A DNA stretch of 64,000 nucleotides, from assembly GCF_000252445.1 (NCBI RefSeq), contig NC_017790.1, positions 1,780,501-1,844,500 on the forward strand, written 5' to 3'. The stretch is from Deinococcus gobiensis I-0. Lineage in GTDB: Bacteria; Deinococcota; Deinococci; Deinococcales; Deinococcaceae. This document shows, in pieces, positions 20,215-31,548 of this stretch (its first letter is position 1; every line of letters begins with the position of its first letter). The notes below the pieces were generated by a model. The model had not been told where the DNA came from, made no database searches, and saw only the letters and a program-made list of their open reading frames with translations. The translations under genes were made by a program, and so were the position numbers.

Positions 20215-23200
20215 TCAGGTGCCGGGCTGCGCCTCCGGGTGGGAGGTGATGGGCGTCACGCTGGCGGTGCGCTCCAGCTTGCCCCAGCCCCGGCGCTGGC
20301 CCTGAAGTGCCCCGATCACCGCGCGGATGGCGACGTAGGACATGAGCTGACGGTAGATCAGGCGCTGGGGCAGCAGCAGCGGCAGCAGCCTCCAGTCCTC
20401 GCCGGGTTCGAGGGCGAAGGCGACCGCCGCCGCCAGGAAATCCACCACGATGAACAGCAGCGTGAACAGCAGTACCGGCCCCGCCGGGGTGAAGCCGCCG
20501 TCCGGGTGGTAGTGCCACTGGAGCAGCGCCCAGGCCAGCGAGGTCACGAAGGTGAGGTCCAGGACCGCGCCCAGCAGCGGCGAGAGCACCTGGAACAGCA
20601 GTACGTTGGGCAGCGTGAACAGGCCCAGGCCGCGCGCCGAGCTGCGCAGGGCGCCGCGCTGCTTCCAGGTGGCCTGGAGGGTGCCGAACATCCAGCGGTC
20701 GCGCTGCTTCAGGAAGGCGCGCACCGTCTCGGGGGCCTCGGTGCGGGCGACCGCGCCCAGTTCGTAGGTGACGCGGTGCCCGGCCCGCAGCGCGCGCATG
20801 GTGAGGTCGGCGTCCTCGGCCAGCGTGTCGTGCGTGAAACCGCCCAGCGCGAGCAGCGCCGTGCGCCGCCACGCCCCGATGGCCCCCGGCACCACGCTGA
20901 TGGCGTTGAGCTGGCTCATGGCCCGGCGCTCCAGGTTCTGGGCGGTGATGTACTCCAGCGCCTGCCAGCGCGTGAGCAGGTTCACGCGGTTGCCCACCTT
21001 GGCGTTGCCGGCGACGGCCGCCACGCGCGGATCCACGAAGTGCCGCGCCAGCCGCCGCGCCGCCTCGGGGTTGATGTGGGTGTCGGCGTCGAGGACCACC
21101 ACGACCTCGCTGTCCACCCGGTGCAGGGCGTGGTTCAGGGCGCCGGACTTGCCACTGTTGGCGATGCGCTCGACCGTCAATCGGGGATGGTTCGGGAACA
21201 GGGCGCGCACGACCCCGGCGGTGTCGTCGGACGAGCCGTCGTCCACGACGTACACCCGCAGGTCCGGGAGGTCCGAGGCGAGCAGCGAGGCGACCGCCCC
21301 TCCGATGACCCGCGCCTCGTTGTACGCGGGCACGATGACCGTGACGCTGGGCAGGGCCTGCTGCGCCGCCCCGGCGGGAGCGCGGCGGGTGCGGGCCTCG
21401 CGCAGCGCCAGCACGGTGATGAGCAGCAGCCGCGCCACGCTCAGGGTCACGCCGATCCTGAACAGCCAGCCCAGCACCGTGCCGAAGACCCCCAGCGCCG
21501 TGAAGTCCACACCCATGACCCGCGCCAGCCAGCGCTCGCCCGCCGACACCGGGGGGTTGGCCTGCGTGACCGGAATCCCCGCGAGCTGCGAGACGGTGGT
21601 GAAGTGGTACCCCTCGGCGCGCAGCCGATTGATGATGGTGGGCAGGGCCGCCACGGTCTGCTCGCGGTCGCCGCCCGCGTCGTGCAGCAGCACGACCTGG
21701 CCGTTGCCGTCACGCACCTGCGACAGCACCCCCTGGATGATGGCCGCCACGCCGGGGCGCTTCCAGTCGTTGGGGTCCACACCCATGCCCGAGATGTAGT
21801 AGCCCTGCGCGCTCGCCCGCGCCACGATGCCCGCCTGGTCCGGGGTCTCGGGTTCCACATCCTCCGCGAAGGGCGGCCGGAACAGCACGGTGCGCCGGCC
21901 CGTCTCGCCTTCCAGCAGGCGCTGGGTGGCACTCAGCTCCAGGTCGAACTGCCGGGGCGACACCAGCCCCAGGTCCGGGTGGGTATAGGTGTGGCTGCCG
22001 ATCTCGTCGCCCTCGGCCACCATGCGCCGCAGCAACCCCGGATCGGCCTGGCCGCGCAGGCCCACCACGAAGAAGGTCGCGGGCACGTGCTCGCGCTTCA
22101 GGATGTCGAGGATGCGCGGGGTGTACAGCGGGTCGGGGCCGTCGTCGAAGGTCAGGGCCAGCGCCTTGGGATCGCTCTCGCCCCAGCGCTCGATGGTGTA
22201 GGGCGTGGCGAAGGTCGTGACGCGCTCGGCGTTCAGGAGGCCCGTATGCGGGTCGAGCGTGACCGTACGCTGGCCGCCCCTCGGCTGGCCGCTGACGCGC
22301 AGCAGCTCGCCCTGGCCCCGGTAGTCGATGTCATAGCCGGCCTGGAGCTGCGAGAGCGCCGTGACGGCCCCTGCGCCCGTGCGCCGCAGGGCCGGCCACA
22401 CGCCGGGGTCCTCGCTGCCCAGACGCCACAGGGCCACGTTGCGGATGCCCAGGGCGCGCACCGCCTGCGCCTGGTCGTAGAGGCTCACGGCGTCGAGGTA
22501 CCACACCGTGTGCGCGCGGCCGTCCTCGCCCTCGTAGCGGAAGGTCGGGTTCAAGGTGCGCGGGTCGAGCGCCGGGTGCGCCCCCGCGTCGCGGGCGAGC
22601 GACATCGCCTCCTGGAAGGTCAGTTCGGCGGCCTGCGCGCCCGGCGCCCAGTCGTAGCCGTAGCTGCCCAGCGCGACCGTCAGGTGCCCGGCCGGCACGG
22701 CGCGCAGCTGCGCGGCCACGCTGCGCGACAGCCAGCCCTGCGCGGCGATGGCGCCGGGCTCCGAGGTCTCCTCGTGCTCGTCGTAGGCCATCAGGACCAC
22801 GCTGTCGGCCAGGCGGCCCAGGTCGGCGTAGCGGAAGGCCGGGTCGTCCAGCGGCGCGTCCAGGGTCAGTTTCTTGTGCGCCGCGTGCAGGCCGCTCGCC
22901 AGCTCGCCGATGAAGGTGACGTACGTGGCCTGCGCTCCGTCGGGGATGTTCTCGAAGTCCACGTTCAGGCCGGCGAAGTTGTTCTGCGCCACCCCGGCGA
23001 GCAGCCCGCGCACGAGCTTGGCCCGCTGCGCCGGGTCCTTCAAGACCGCGCCCAGGCGGCCCGAGGCCCAGGTCTGCGTCTGCGGGTCGTAGTTGTTGAC
23101 CAGCGGCATGACCGGCAGCCCGGGCCGCTGCGCCGTGACGTAGGCGCGCATGGCGGCGTTCTTGCCGGGCGACTCGGCCAGCAGCGCGCCGCCCGTGCCC

Positions 23201-23592
23201 AGGTGCCACCATTCAGGCACCAGCACGTCCAGGGTTCCCAGGTTGCGCTTGAGCGACGACAAGCTGTTGTCGTCCCAAGCGACGAAAAATCCGGTGACGT
23301 TCAGGGGGGCGGCGCGCGAGGAGGTGCCGGCACCCACGCCCGCGTAGCCCTCGTCCGGCCCGGCCGTGCCCGTGCCCACGCGCTGCACGACCCCGGTCAG
23401 GGGCCGCAGCCCCGGCGCGCGGCCCGCCAGATGCAGGGCGGGCAGGGCAGCGGGATGCCACAGCGCGGTCAGCAGCGCCGCTCCAGCCAGCAGGGTGCCG
23501 GTACACAGCGCCGCCGCCAGACGGTTGAGGTGCCGCCGTCGCCGGCCGGCCGGATCGTAGAAGACAGGCACCGAGGGGGGAAGGTCGGACAT
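20215..23592 (-). CDS. Three-domain GH18 + polysaccharide deacetylase + GT2 exopolysaccharide protein
   Basis: 1125 residues in one reading frame. An N-terminal helix (about 24-45) anchors the protein. GH18-like domain (about 95-415): GLNVDFEN (208-215, Glu214 the likely acid) and MAYDEH. NodB deacetylase (about 475-670): TFDDGPD (481-487), SHTYTH (533-538), RPPFAED (572-578), DPNDW (606-610), LLHDAGGD (635-642), all five motifs intact. Membrane helices about 700-730. GT2 (745-970): VIVPAYNEA, LDADT (834-838), AEDAD (925-929), QRDRW (963-967), then C-terminal helices. One chain could therefore polymerise, deacetylate and trim a GlcNAc-type polymer at the envelope. Leaderless start: TAGCGT (23599-23604) ends 6 nt before ATG 23590-23592. 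Confidence 0.9.
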   Translation of the reverse strand: MSDLPPSVPVFYDPAGRRRRHLNRLAAALCTGTLLAGAALLTALWHPAALPALHLAGRAPGLRPLTGVVQRVGTGTAGPDEGYAGVGAGTSSRAAPLNVTGFFVAWDDNSLSSLKRNLGTLDVLVPEWWHLGTGGALLAESPGKNAAMRAYVTAQRPGLPVMPLVNNYDPQTQTWASGRLGAVLKDPAQRAKLVRGLLAGVAQNNFAGLNVDFENIPDGAQATYVTFIGELASGLHAAHKKLTLDAPLDDPAFRYADLGRLADSVVLMAYDEHEETSEPGAIAAQGWLSRSVAAQLRAVPAGHLTVALGSYGYDWAPGAQAAELTFQEAMSLARDAGAHPALDPRTLNPTFRYEGEDGRAHTVWYLDAVSLYDQAQAVRALGIRNVALWRLGSEDPGVWPALRRTGAGAVTALSQLQAGYDIDYRGQGELLRVSGQPRGGQRTVTLDPHTGLLNAERVTTFATPYTIERWGESDPKALALTFDDGPDPLYTPRILDILKREHVPATFFVVGLRGQADPGLLRRMVAEGDEIGSHTYTHPDLGLVSPRQFDLELSATQRLLEGETGRRTVLFRPPFAEDVEPETPDQAGIVARASAQGYYISGMGVDPNDWKRPGVAAIIQGVLSQVRDGNGQVVLLHDAGGDREQTVAALPTIINRLRAEGYHFTTVSQLAGIPVTQANPPVSAGERWLARVMGVDFTALGVFGTVLGWLFRIGVTLSVARLLLITVLALREARTRRAPAGAAQQALPSVTVIVPAYNEARVIGGAVASLLASDLPDLRVYVVDDGSSDDTAGVVRALFPNHPRLTVERIANSGKSGALNHALHRVDSEVVVVLDADTHINPEAARRLARHFVDPRVAAVAGNAKVGNRVNLLTRWQALEYITAQNLERRAMSQLNAISVVPGAIGAWRRTALLALGGFTHDTLAEDADLTMRALRAGHRVTYELGAVARTEAPETVRAFLKQRDRWMFGTLQATWKQRGALRSSARGLGLFTLPNVLLFQVLSPLLGAVLDLTFVTSLAWALLQWHYHPDGGFTPAGPVLLFTLLFIVVDFLAAAVAFALEPGEDWRLLPLLLPQRLIYRQLMSYVAIRAVIGALQGQRRGWGKLERTASVTPITSHPEAQPGT

Positions 23593-23649
23593 GAACCCAC
23601 GCTAAAGAGCGCGGTTAAGGGCTGCCGGGAATGCCGCCGCGCCCCCGGG

Positions 23650-24957
23650 TCAGGCGGGCAGCACGACCTCGGCGCGCGCGCCCCCGCCCCCGGCGGCCGA
23701 GAGGGTCAGGGTCCCGCCGTGCGCCTCGACGACCTCACGCACGACCGCCAGCCCCAGCCCGAAGCCCTCCACGTCGGCCTGCCCGCGCACGAACGCCTCG
23801 GTCAGGGTGCCGGACGGAAAGCCGGGGCCGTTGTCCTCGACGACCAGCCGGCCCGCGCCGCCGCGCAGGGGGGTGACCTGGACCTGCACCCGCCCGCCCT
23901 CCGGCGTGAACTTGATGGCGTTGCCGATCAGGTTTTCCAGGACGCTGCCCAGCAGGGCACTGTCGCCCCGCAGCGGCGTGGGCTGCCCGTCGAGCCACAG
24001 GTCGGTGCCCCGGCGCGAGGCCAGCGGTTGCAGCAGGTCCACCGCCTCGCCCGCGAGATCGAGCAGGTCCACCGGCGGCCAGGACTCCGGGCCAGGCACG
24101 TCGGGCAGGCGCTGGGCACGGGTCAGGGTCATGAGATTGCCGGTGAGCTGGCGCAGGCGCGCCGCCGTGCGCTCGGTGCGCCGCAGGGCCGCGAGCAGGT
24201 CCTCGGGGGGGCGCTCGCGGGCCAGGGTGTATTGCAGGTCGGCCAGCAGCGCCGTGACCGGCGTGCGCAGCTCGTGCGAGGCGCTTGCCAGGAACAGCGT
24301 CTCGCGCTCGCGCTCGGCCCGCAGGGCCCCCAGGCTGGTGTCCAGGGCGCGGGCCAGCGCGCCGACCTCGCCGCGCTCGGCGACGGCCGGCACCGGCTCG
24401 GGGGTGTCGAGCTGCCCGACGCGGCGCACCAGGGCCTCCAGGGGCCGCAGCGCCCGGCGCACCTCACGCGCCACGAGCGCTCCGGCCAGCAGGCTCAGGA
24501 GCAGCAGGGTCAGGGCCGCGACCAGCGCGTAGCGCCGCAGCAGCCCGCGCAGGGGTGTCAGGCTGCGGCCCACCTGCACCGTCACCTCGCCCGCGCGGCG
24601 CGAGGCGATCAGGTAGCCCGCGACCTCGCCGGTGCGCCGGCTCTCCTGATCGGTCAGGAACGTCGGGTCCAGCACGTCCGGTCCCAGCGCGCCGCCGCTC
24701 CAGCGCAGCGCCGAGCCCTGATAGACCCGCGCGACGGCGGTAATCCCCTCGGTTTCCAGCAGCTCGGTCGCGCCCTGCGGGGGACCGGGGGCCTGGCGCG
24801 CGACGGTGAGCAGCGCGTCGGCCTGGGCACTGACCTGCCGGGCGATGGCGGCGAGTTCCACCCGCCACAGCACCGCGCCGGCCACCCCGGCGAAGGCCAG
24901 CATGGTCAGCAGCAGCACGCTGAAAGTCAGCAGGGTCAGGCGGGTGCGCAGCGTCAA
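23650..24957 (-). CDS. Sensor histidine kinase (EnvZ/HAMP type)
   Basis: 435 residues. Two membrane segments (about 8-31 and 143-163) enclose a periplasmic loop of about 110 residues, then a HAMP linker, the HisKA box ASASHELRTPVTA (His228), the N box NLIGNAIKFT, DNGPGFP and GFGLGLAVV. It autophosphorylates on His228 and passes phosphate to the regulator encoded just upstream. The best start is TTG 24955-24957, giving MTLRTRLTLL; it begins 17 nt after the regulator's stop, with GGAAG about 13 nt before. A start inside the regulator's coding sequence would lack any signal. The sensed stimulus is unknown. Confidence 0.88.
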   Translation of the reverse strand: MTLRTRLTLLTFSVLLLTMLAFAGVAGAVLWRVELAAIARQVSAQADALLTVARQAPGPPQGATELLETEGITAVARVYQGSALRWSGGALGPDVLDPTFLTDQESRRTGEVAGYLIASRRAGEVTVQVGRSLTPLRGLLRRYALVAALTLLLLSLLAGALVAREVRRALRPLEALVRRVGQLDTPEPVPAVAERGEVGALARALDTSLGALRAERERETLFLASASHELRTPVTALLADLQYTLARERPPEDLLAALRRTERTAARLRQLTGNLMTLTRAQRLPDVPGPESWPPVDLLDLAGEAVDLLQPLASRRGTDLWLDGQPTPLRGDSALLGSVLENLIGNAIKFTPEGGRVQVQVTPLRGGAGRLVVEDNGPGFPSGTLTEAFVRGQADVEGFGLGLAVVREVVEAHGGTLTLSAAGGGGARAEVVLPA

Positions 24958-24974
24958 GGGCGGTTCCCGGCTTC

Positions 24975-25643
24975 CTATTCGCCTTCGGGAAAGCTGTAGC
25001 CCACGCCGCGCAGGGTGCGCACCACGTCGTCGCCGAGCTTGCGCCGCAGGTTGCGCACGTAAGTGTCCACGACGTTCGACTCGGCGTCGAAACGGCCGTC
25101 CCACACGCGGTCGATGAGTTCCTCGCGGGTATAGACCCGGCCCGGATGCGAGGCCAGGACTTCGATCAGCGAGAATTCCTTGGCGGTCAGGGCGACGCGC
25201 TCGCCCGCCTTGTACACGGCGCGGGCGGTCCAGTCGAGGCGCAGGTCGTGCCAGTGGCGCTCGACCTGCACCTCCGAACGGCCCCGGCGCACGAGTGCCC
25301 GCAGCCGCGCCTGCACCTCGCCGAGGTGGAAGGGCTTGACGAGGTAGTCGTCGCCGCCCGCGTCCAGCCCGGCGATACGGTCCTCGACGGCGTCACGGGC
25401 GGTGAGGTACAGCACCGGCGCGCCCACGCCGCGCCCCCGCAGGTCGCGCACGAGGTCGAAGCCCGCCTGCGGCCCTTCGGGCAGCCCCACGTCCACCATC
25501 AGGGCGTCGAAGGGAAAATCGGAGGCGAGGTCACGGGCCTCGGCGGCGGTGGCGGCCTCGTCCACCGCGTAGCCGGCTTCACGCAGGCTGGCGACCAGCG
25601 GGCGGCGGATGGCCGATTCGTCCTCCACGACAAGAAAACGCAT
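24975..25643 (-). CDS. OmpR-family response regulator
   Basis: 222 residues. Receiver domain: acidic pocket ED (7-8), phospho-acceptor Asp51 (VDVGLP), and Lys103 (YLVKPF). It is followed by a winged-helix DNA-binding domain (about 125-222, LTAKEFSLIEVLASHPGRVYTREELIDRVW). It controls transcription when phosphorylated by the neighbouring kinase. The start is set to ATG 25641-25643: TAAGCT (25650-25655) ends 6 nt before it. A GTG two codons upstream would touch the -10 box. Gene pair order is regulator then kinase, in one operon. Confidence 0.93.
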   Translation of the reverse strand: MRFLVVEDESAIRRPLVASLREAGYAVDEAATAAEARDLASDFPFDALMVDVGLPEGPQAGFDLVRDLRGRGVGAPVLYLTARDAVEDRIAGLDAGGDDYLVKPFHLGEVQARLRALVRRGRSEVQVERHWHDLRLDWTARAVYKAGERVALTAKEFSLIEVLASHPGRVYTREELIDRVWDGRFDAESNVVDTYVRNLRRKLGDDVVRTLRGVGYSFPEGE

Positions 25644-25700
25644 GGCCACAGCTTAGCGGCCACGCATCAGGGAAAGATGGAAGGAGCCTCCCCGCAGGCT

Positions 25701-26189
25701 TCAGAGTCCGGGAATGGGCGCGGCCACGTCCCGGATGGGCTGCCCCGCCGCAGCGGCGGCCGAGCCGATGGAGGTGGTGGCGCTGTCGAGGCCCTGGAGG
25801 TCGGCGGCGTTGAGCTGCCCGCCCTTGAGACTGGCCCCGACCCGGCCCATCGAATCCTTGAGGTTCACGAGCTGCGCGTCGAGCTTCTGGAGCAGCGGAT
25901 CGGAACTGCCGTGCGCCACCTTCTCGGCCACGTTGACCTCGTGCGCGGCGAACAGCAGCGCCAACCCGCCCTTGACCAGCCGCCCGGTGCGCCCGGCACT
26001 GCCCGAGGCGAACTGCCCGGCGCGGTAGGGCGAGAGCACCCAGTGATGGAAGGCGAAGTACGCGACGCCCAGGTGAGCGGCGAAGCGCGTCTTGTCGAGC
26101 AGGGCGTGCGAGGTGCTCAGTGGCCCGGCGACGAGACCGAGCGTGGCGAGGACGAGGGCCGGACGGGCGAGACGGCGCGCGGAGGTCAT
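25701..26189 (-). CDS. Hypothetical secreted or membrane-associated protein
   Basis: 162 residues, not recognised. A hydrophobic N-terminal stretch (about 8-30) fits a signal peptide or anchor, and a helical segment around 40-60 (YFAFHHWVLSPYR) follows. The C-terminal half is Ala/Gly/Leu/Ser-rich and amphipathic (LQKLDAQLVNLKDSMGRVGASLKGGQLNAADLQGLDSATTSIGSAAAAAG), which suggests a coiled coil. ATG 26187-26189 gives the plausible signal. It stands between the response regulator and the FadB gene with 57 bp and 89 bp gaps and shows no clear promoter. Confidence 0.65.
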   Translation of the reverse strand: MTSARRLARPALVLATLGLVAGPLSTSHALLDKTRFAAHLGVAYFAFHHWVLSPYRAGQFASGSAGRTGRLVKGGLALLFAAHEVNVAEKVAHGSSDPLLQKLDAQLVNLKDSMGRVGASLKGGQLNAADLQGLDSATTSIGSAAAAAGQPIRDVAAPIPGL

Positions 26190-26278
26190 GGCGTCAAGGT
26201 GCGCCGGGCGGCTCAACAGGACATGAAAGCCGGGCGGGGGGCACACCCGCCGCCCCCCGCCCGGCCCGCCTCCTCGCC

Positions 26279-28357
<2,079 letters not shown>

Positions 28358-28441
28358 GCGCGCCTCCTTGGCGGTGATGCTCGGGAAGTTGTTGATGCGC
28401 CCATGCTTCCACGCGCGGGCGGCCCCGGTCAAATCCGCTGA

Positions 28442-28492
28442 CGTTCAGAGTGTCCGTTCACGTTCACTTTGGGCAGGGTGCGGGCGTATGCT
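28442..28492 (+). promoter_or_regulatory. Promoter of the quinone oxidoreductase with CGTTCA repeats
   Basis: CGTTCA occurs three times (28442-28447, 28455-28460, 28461-28466), the last two in tandem. A -35-like TTCACT (28463-28468) overlaps the last copy. The -10 is TATGCT (28487-28492), 18 bp downstream and 7 nt before ATG. The repeats probably form an operator for a regulator of this divergent fatty-acid-type locus. Confidence 0.5.
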
Positions 28493-28499
28493 GCGGGTC

Positions 28500-29489
28500 A
28501 TGAGCGAAACGATGAGGGCCATGGTGGTGGAGCGGCTGGGACCGCCCGACGTGATGGAACTGCGCGAGGTGCCGCGCCCCGAGCCCGGCCCCGGCGAGGT
28601 CCGGCTGAAGGTCGAGGCGGTCGGCATCAACTTCGCCGACGTGCTGGCGGTCGCGGGCGAGTACCTCACGCGCACCCGCGTGCCCTACACGCCGGGCATG
28701 GAATTTGCCGGTGTGGTGGACGCCGTGGGCGAGGGCGTGCAGGGCGTGGAGGTCGGCACGCGCGTCGCCAGCCTGGGCGGGCGCGGCGGCCTGGCCGAGT
28801 ACGCCCTCTCGCCCGCCGCCGCCCTGATCCCGGTACCTCAGGGCCTGTCGGGCGCGCAGGCGGCGGCCTTTCCGGTGTCGTACTTCACGGCCTACCATGG
28901 CCTGAAGACCCTCGGGCGCGGCGAGGCCGGCGAGTGGGTGCTGGTGCAGGCGGCGGCGGGCGCGCTGGGCACCGCGAGCATCCAGCTCGCCAAGGCGATG
29001 GGCCTGCACGTCGTCGCGATGGCCTCGACCGAAGAGAAACTCGGGCTCGCCCGCGACCTCGGCGCCGACGTGACCCTGCTCCAGGACGACCCCGACCGCG
29101 TGAAGAAGGTCCGCGAGGCGGCGGGCGGCAAGGGCGTGCCCCTGATTCTGGAAGTCGTGGGCGGCGCGCGCTTTCAGGAAAGCCTGGAGATGGCGGCCAA
29201 CCTGGGGCGCATCATCGTGATCGGCAATGCCAGCCGCGAGCCGGCCAACCTCCGCCCGGTCGAGCTGATGAAACGCAACGTCACCGTGACGGGCCTGTGG
29301 CTCAGCAGCCTGATGCCCGACGCCGAGCTGACCCGGCAGGCCGCGCAGGCGCTGACGCCGCTGGTCGCCAGCGGGCAGGTCACGCCGCAGATCGGGCCGA
29401 CCTACGGACTGGCCGAGAGTGCGCGGGCGTTCCAGGACATCCTGGACCGCAAGACGACGGGGAAGGTGATCATCGAGCCGGGGCGGTGA
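28500..29489 (+). CDS. NADPH:quinone reductase / zinc-type alcohol dehydrogenase-like protein
   Basis: 329 residues of the MDR superfamily, quinone oxidoreductase branch. N-terminal GroES-like fold with PGPGEVRLKVEAVGINFADVL, then PGMEFAGVVDAVGEGV, then a Rossmann domain with AAAGALGTASIQLAKAMG for NADPH. The zinc-binding Cys and His residues of true alcohol dehydrogenases are absent, which fits the QOR branch. It reduces quinones or enones with NADPH in the cytosol. Leaderless start: TATGCT ends 7 nt before ATG 28500-28502, which is preferred over the internal ATG at 28512. Confidence 0.9.
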   Translation: MSETMRAMVVERLGPPDVMELREVPRPEPGPGEVRLKVEAVGINFADVLAVAGEYLTRTRVPYTPGMEFAGVVDAVGEGVQGVEVGTRVASLGGRGGLAEYALSPAAALIPVPQGLSGAQAAAFPVSYFTAYHGLKTLGRGEAGEWVLVQAAAGALGTASIQLAKAMGLHVVAMASTEEKLGLARDLGADVTLLQDDPDRVKKVREAAGGKGVPLILEVVGGARFQESLEMAANLGRIIVIGNASREPANLRPVELMKRNVTVTGLWLSSLMPDAELTRQAAQALTPLVASGQVTPQIGPTYGLAESARAFQDILDRKTTGKVIIEPGR

Positions 29490-29525
29490 GGGGCTGACCT
29501 TTGGGCTGGAAGGTGGGCCAGTTCG

Positions 29526-29733
29526 GTTTCCCTCCCTCTAGCCCCCCTCCCGCTGGGAGGGGGGAGCTTTTCGCTGCGCTCGGCAAGAGTTGTTCCGGAC
29601 GGTGGCGGGGTCGCTCTGGCTTGCGGCGTGACGGCTCAGGTCGGGGCCAGCCGCAGCCCGTCTGGAATAGCCCGCGCGCTGCGCGCACGACGGCCTTCGG
29701 GGGCATCGGGCAGCGGCGTTTCCGGCTCTCTTC
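29526..29733 (+). repeat. Dispersed ~200-bp repeat, copy A
   Basis: Plus-strand copy of the element at 13525-13724. The hairpin core (CCCCCCTCCC...GGGAGGGGGG, 29542-29564) is followed at 29566-29589 by a 24-nt segment matching the other copy perfectly or nearly so, and ends in a shared GGCCTTCGGGGG block. The two copies lie 16 kb apart in opposite orientation. It fills most of the gap between the quinone oxidoreductase and the gene at 29771. The hairpin may also serve as the terminator of the former. Confidence 0.7.
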
Positions 29734-29770
29734 CCTGTACATGTAGGAGCTCAGGCCTTCGCCCCTTCCC

Positions 29771-30214
29771 TCACATCCCGAACAAGCGCACCAGCGGCCG
29801 CCACCACGGAATCGCCGCCAAGACGGTCAGCAGGGCCAGGCCCGACCACAGGGCAGCGGCGCGGAAGCGGGCGGGGTCGGTGGCGGCGCGGCGGCTCAGG
29901 ATGCTGGCGAGGGTGGCGAAGACGGCGGCCAGCACCCCCAGGCCCAGGTGCTCCCACTGGAAACCGGGGCGCGGAGCCCCGGCGAAGACGGGTGCGCCCT
30001 GCATGCCCAGGAAGGCGTACAGCAGCAGCCCCAGCACGACCTGAAGGTGCAGCGTGCCCATGAAGGCCGCGACCGGGCGGCGGTCCTGCGGCGTCCAGGG
30101 CCGCGCGCCCCCCAGGCCGGGCAGCGTGCGGGCCAGCGCCCAGACGCCAGTCAGCAGCACCAGCCAGCGGTTGAGGTTGTGCAGGGTCAGCAGAACGACG
30201 TACAAGGTAGCCAC
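29771..30214 (-). CDS. Hypothetical integral membrane protein
   Basis: 147 residues, not recognised. Four hydrophobic segments are visible: about 4-30 (VLLTLHNLNRWLVLLTGVWAL), 50-70, 88-105 and 121-138. A conserved-looking HNLNRWLV at the start and a C-terminal WWRPLVRLFGM suggest a small envelope protein. GTG start at 30212-30214 is supported by TAAGCT (30221-30226) ending 6 nt upstream, the leaderless layout seen throughout the window. It lies 42 bp downstream of the FemAB-like gene but has its own promoter. Confidence 0.72.
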   Translation of the reverse strand: MATLYVVLLTLHNLNRWLVLLTGVWALARTLPGLGGARPWTPQDRRPVAAFMGTLHLQVVLGLLLYAFLGMQGAPVFAGAPRPGFQWEHLGLGVLAAVFATLASILSRRAATDPARFRAAALWSGLALLTVLAAIPWWRPLVRLFGM

Positions 30215-30256
30215 ACGCCCAGCTTAACACGCCGCCTGACCGACCGTTAGGTCAGG

Positions 30257-31330
<1,074 letters not shown>

Positions 31331-31548
31331 GCGGCGGATTCTAGAGCATTTGTCACAAAAGCGCGGTTTCCATGGCCCCGCCCACCCGGAAGAATTCTGC
31401 GGACACGACGGCGAATGCACCGGTCACCGGCGCGGTTTCCCCGGCCTGCACCGGGCCAGAACGGCCCCGTCTCTGAAGGGGCGCTCTGGCCCGCGCGGCA
31501 GAGGCGGGGCCGCGCCCTCATGCGCGGGGCGCTACAGTGGGGGGCAGC

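Noticed and set aside
20188..24999. 1603-codon open frame on the plus strand
   Set aside because: It is antisense to the GH18-NodB-GT2 and histidine kinase genes. Its product is dominated by Arg, Gln, Gly and His with no domain, typical of a shadow frame at high G+C.
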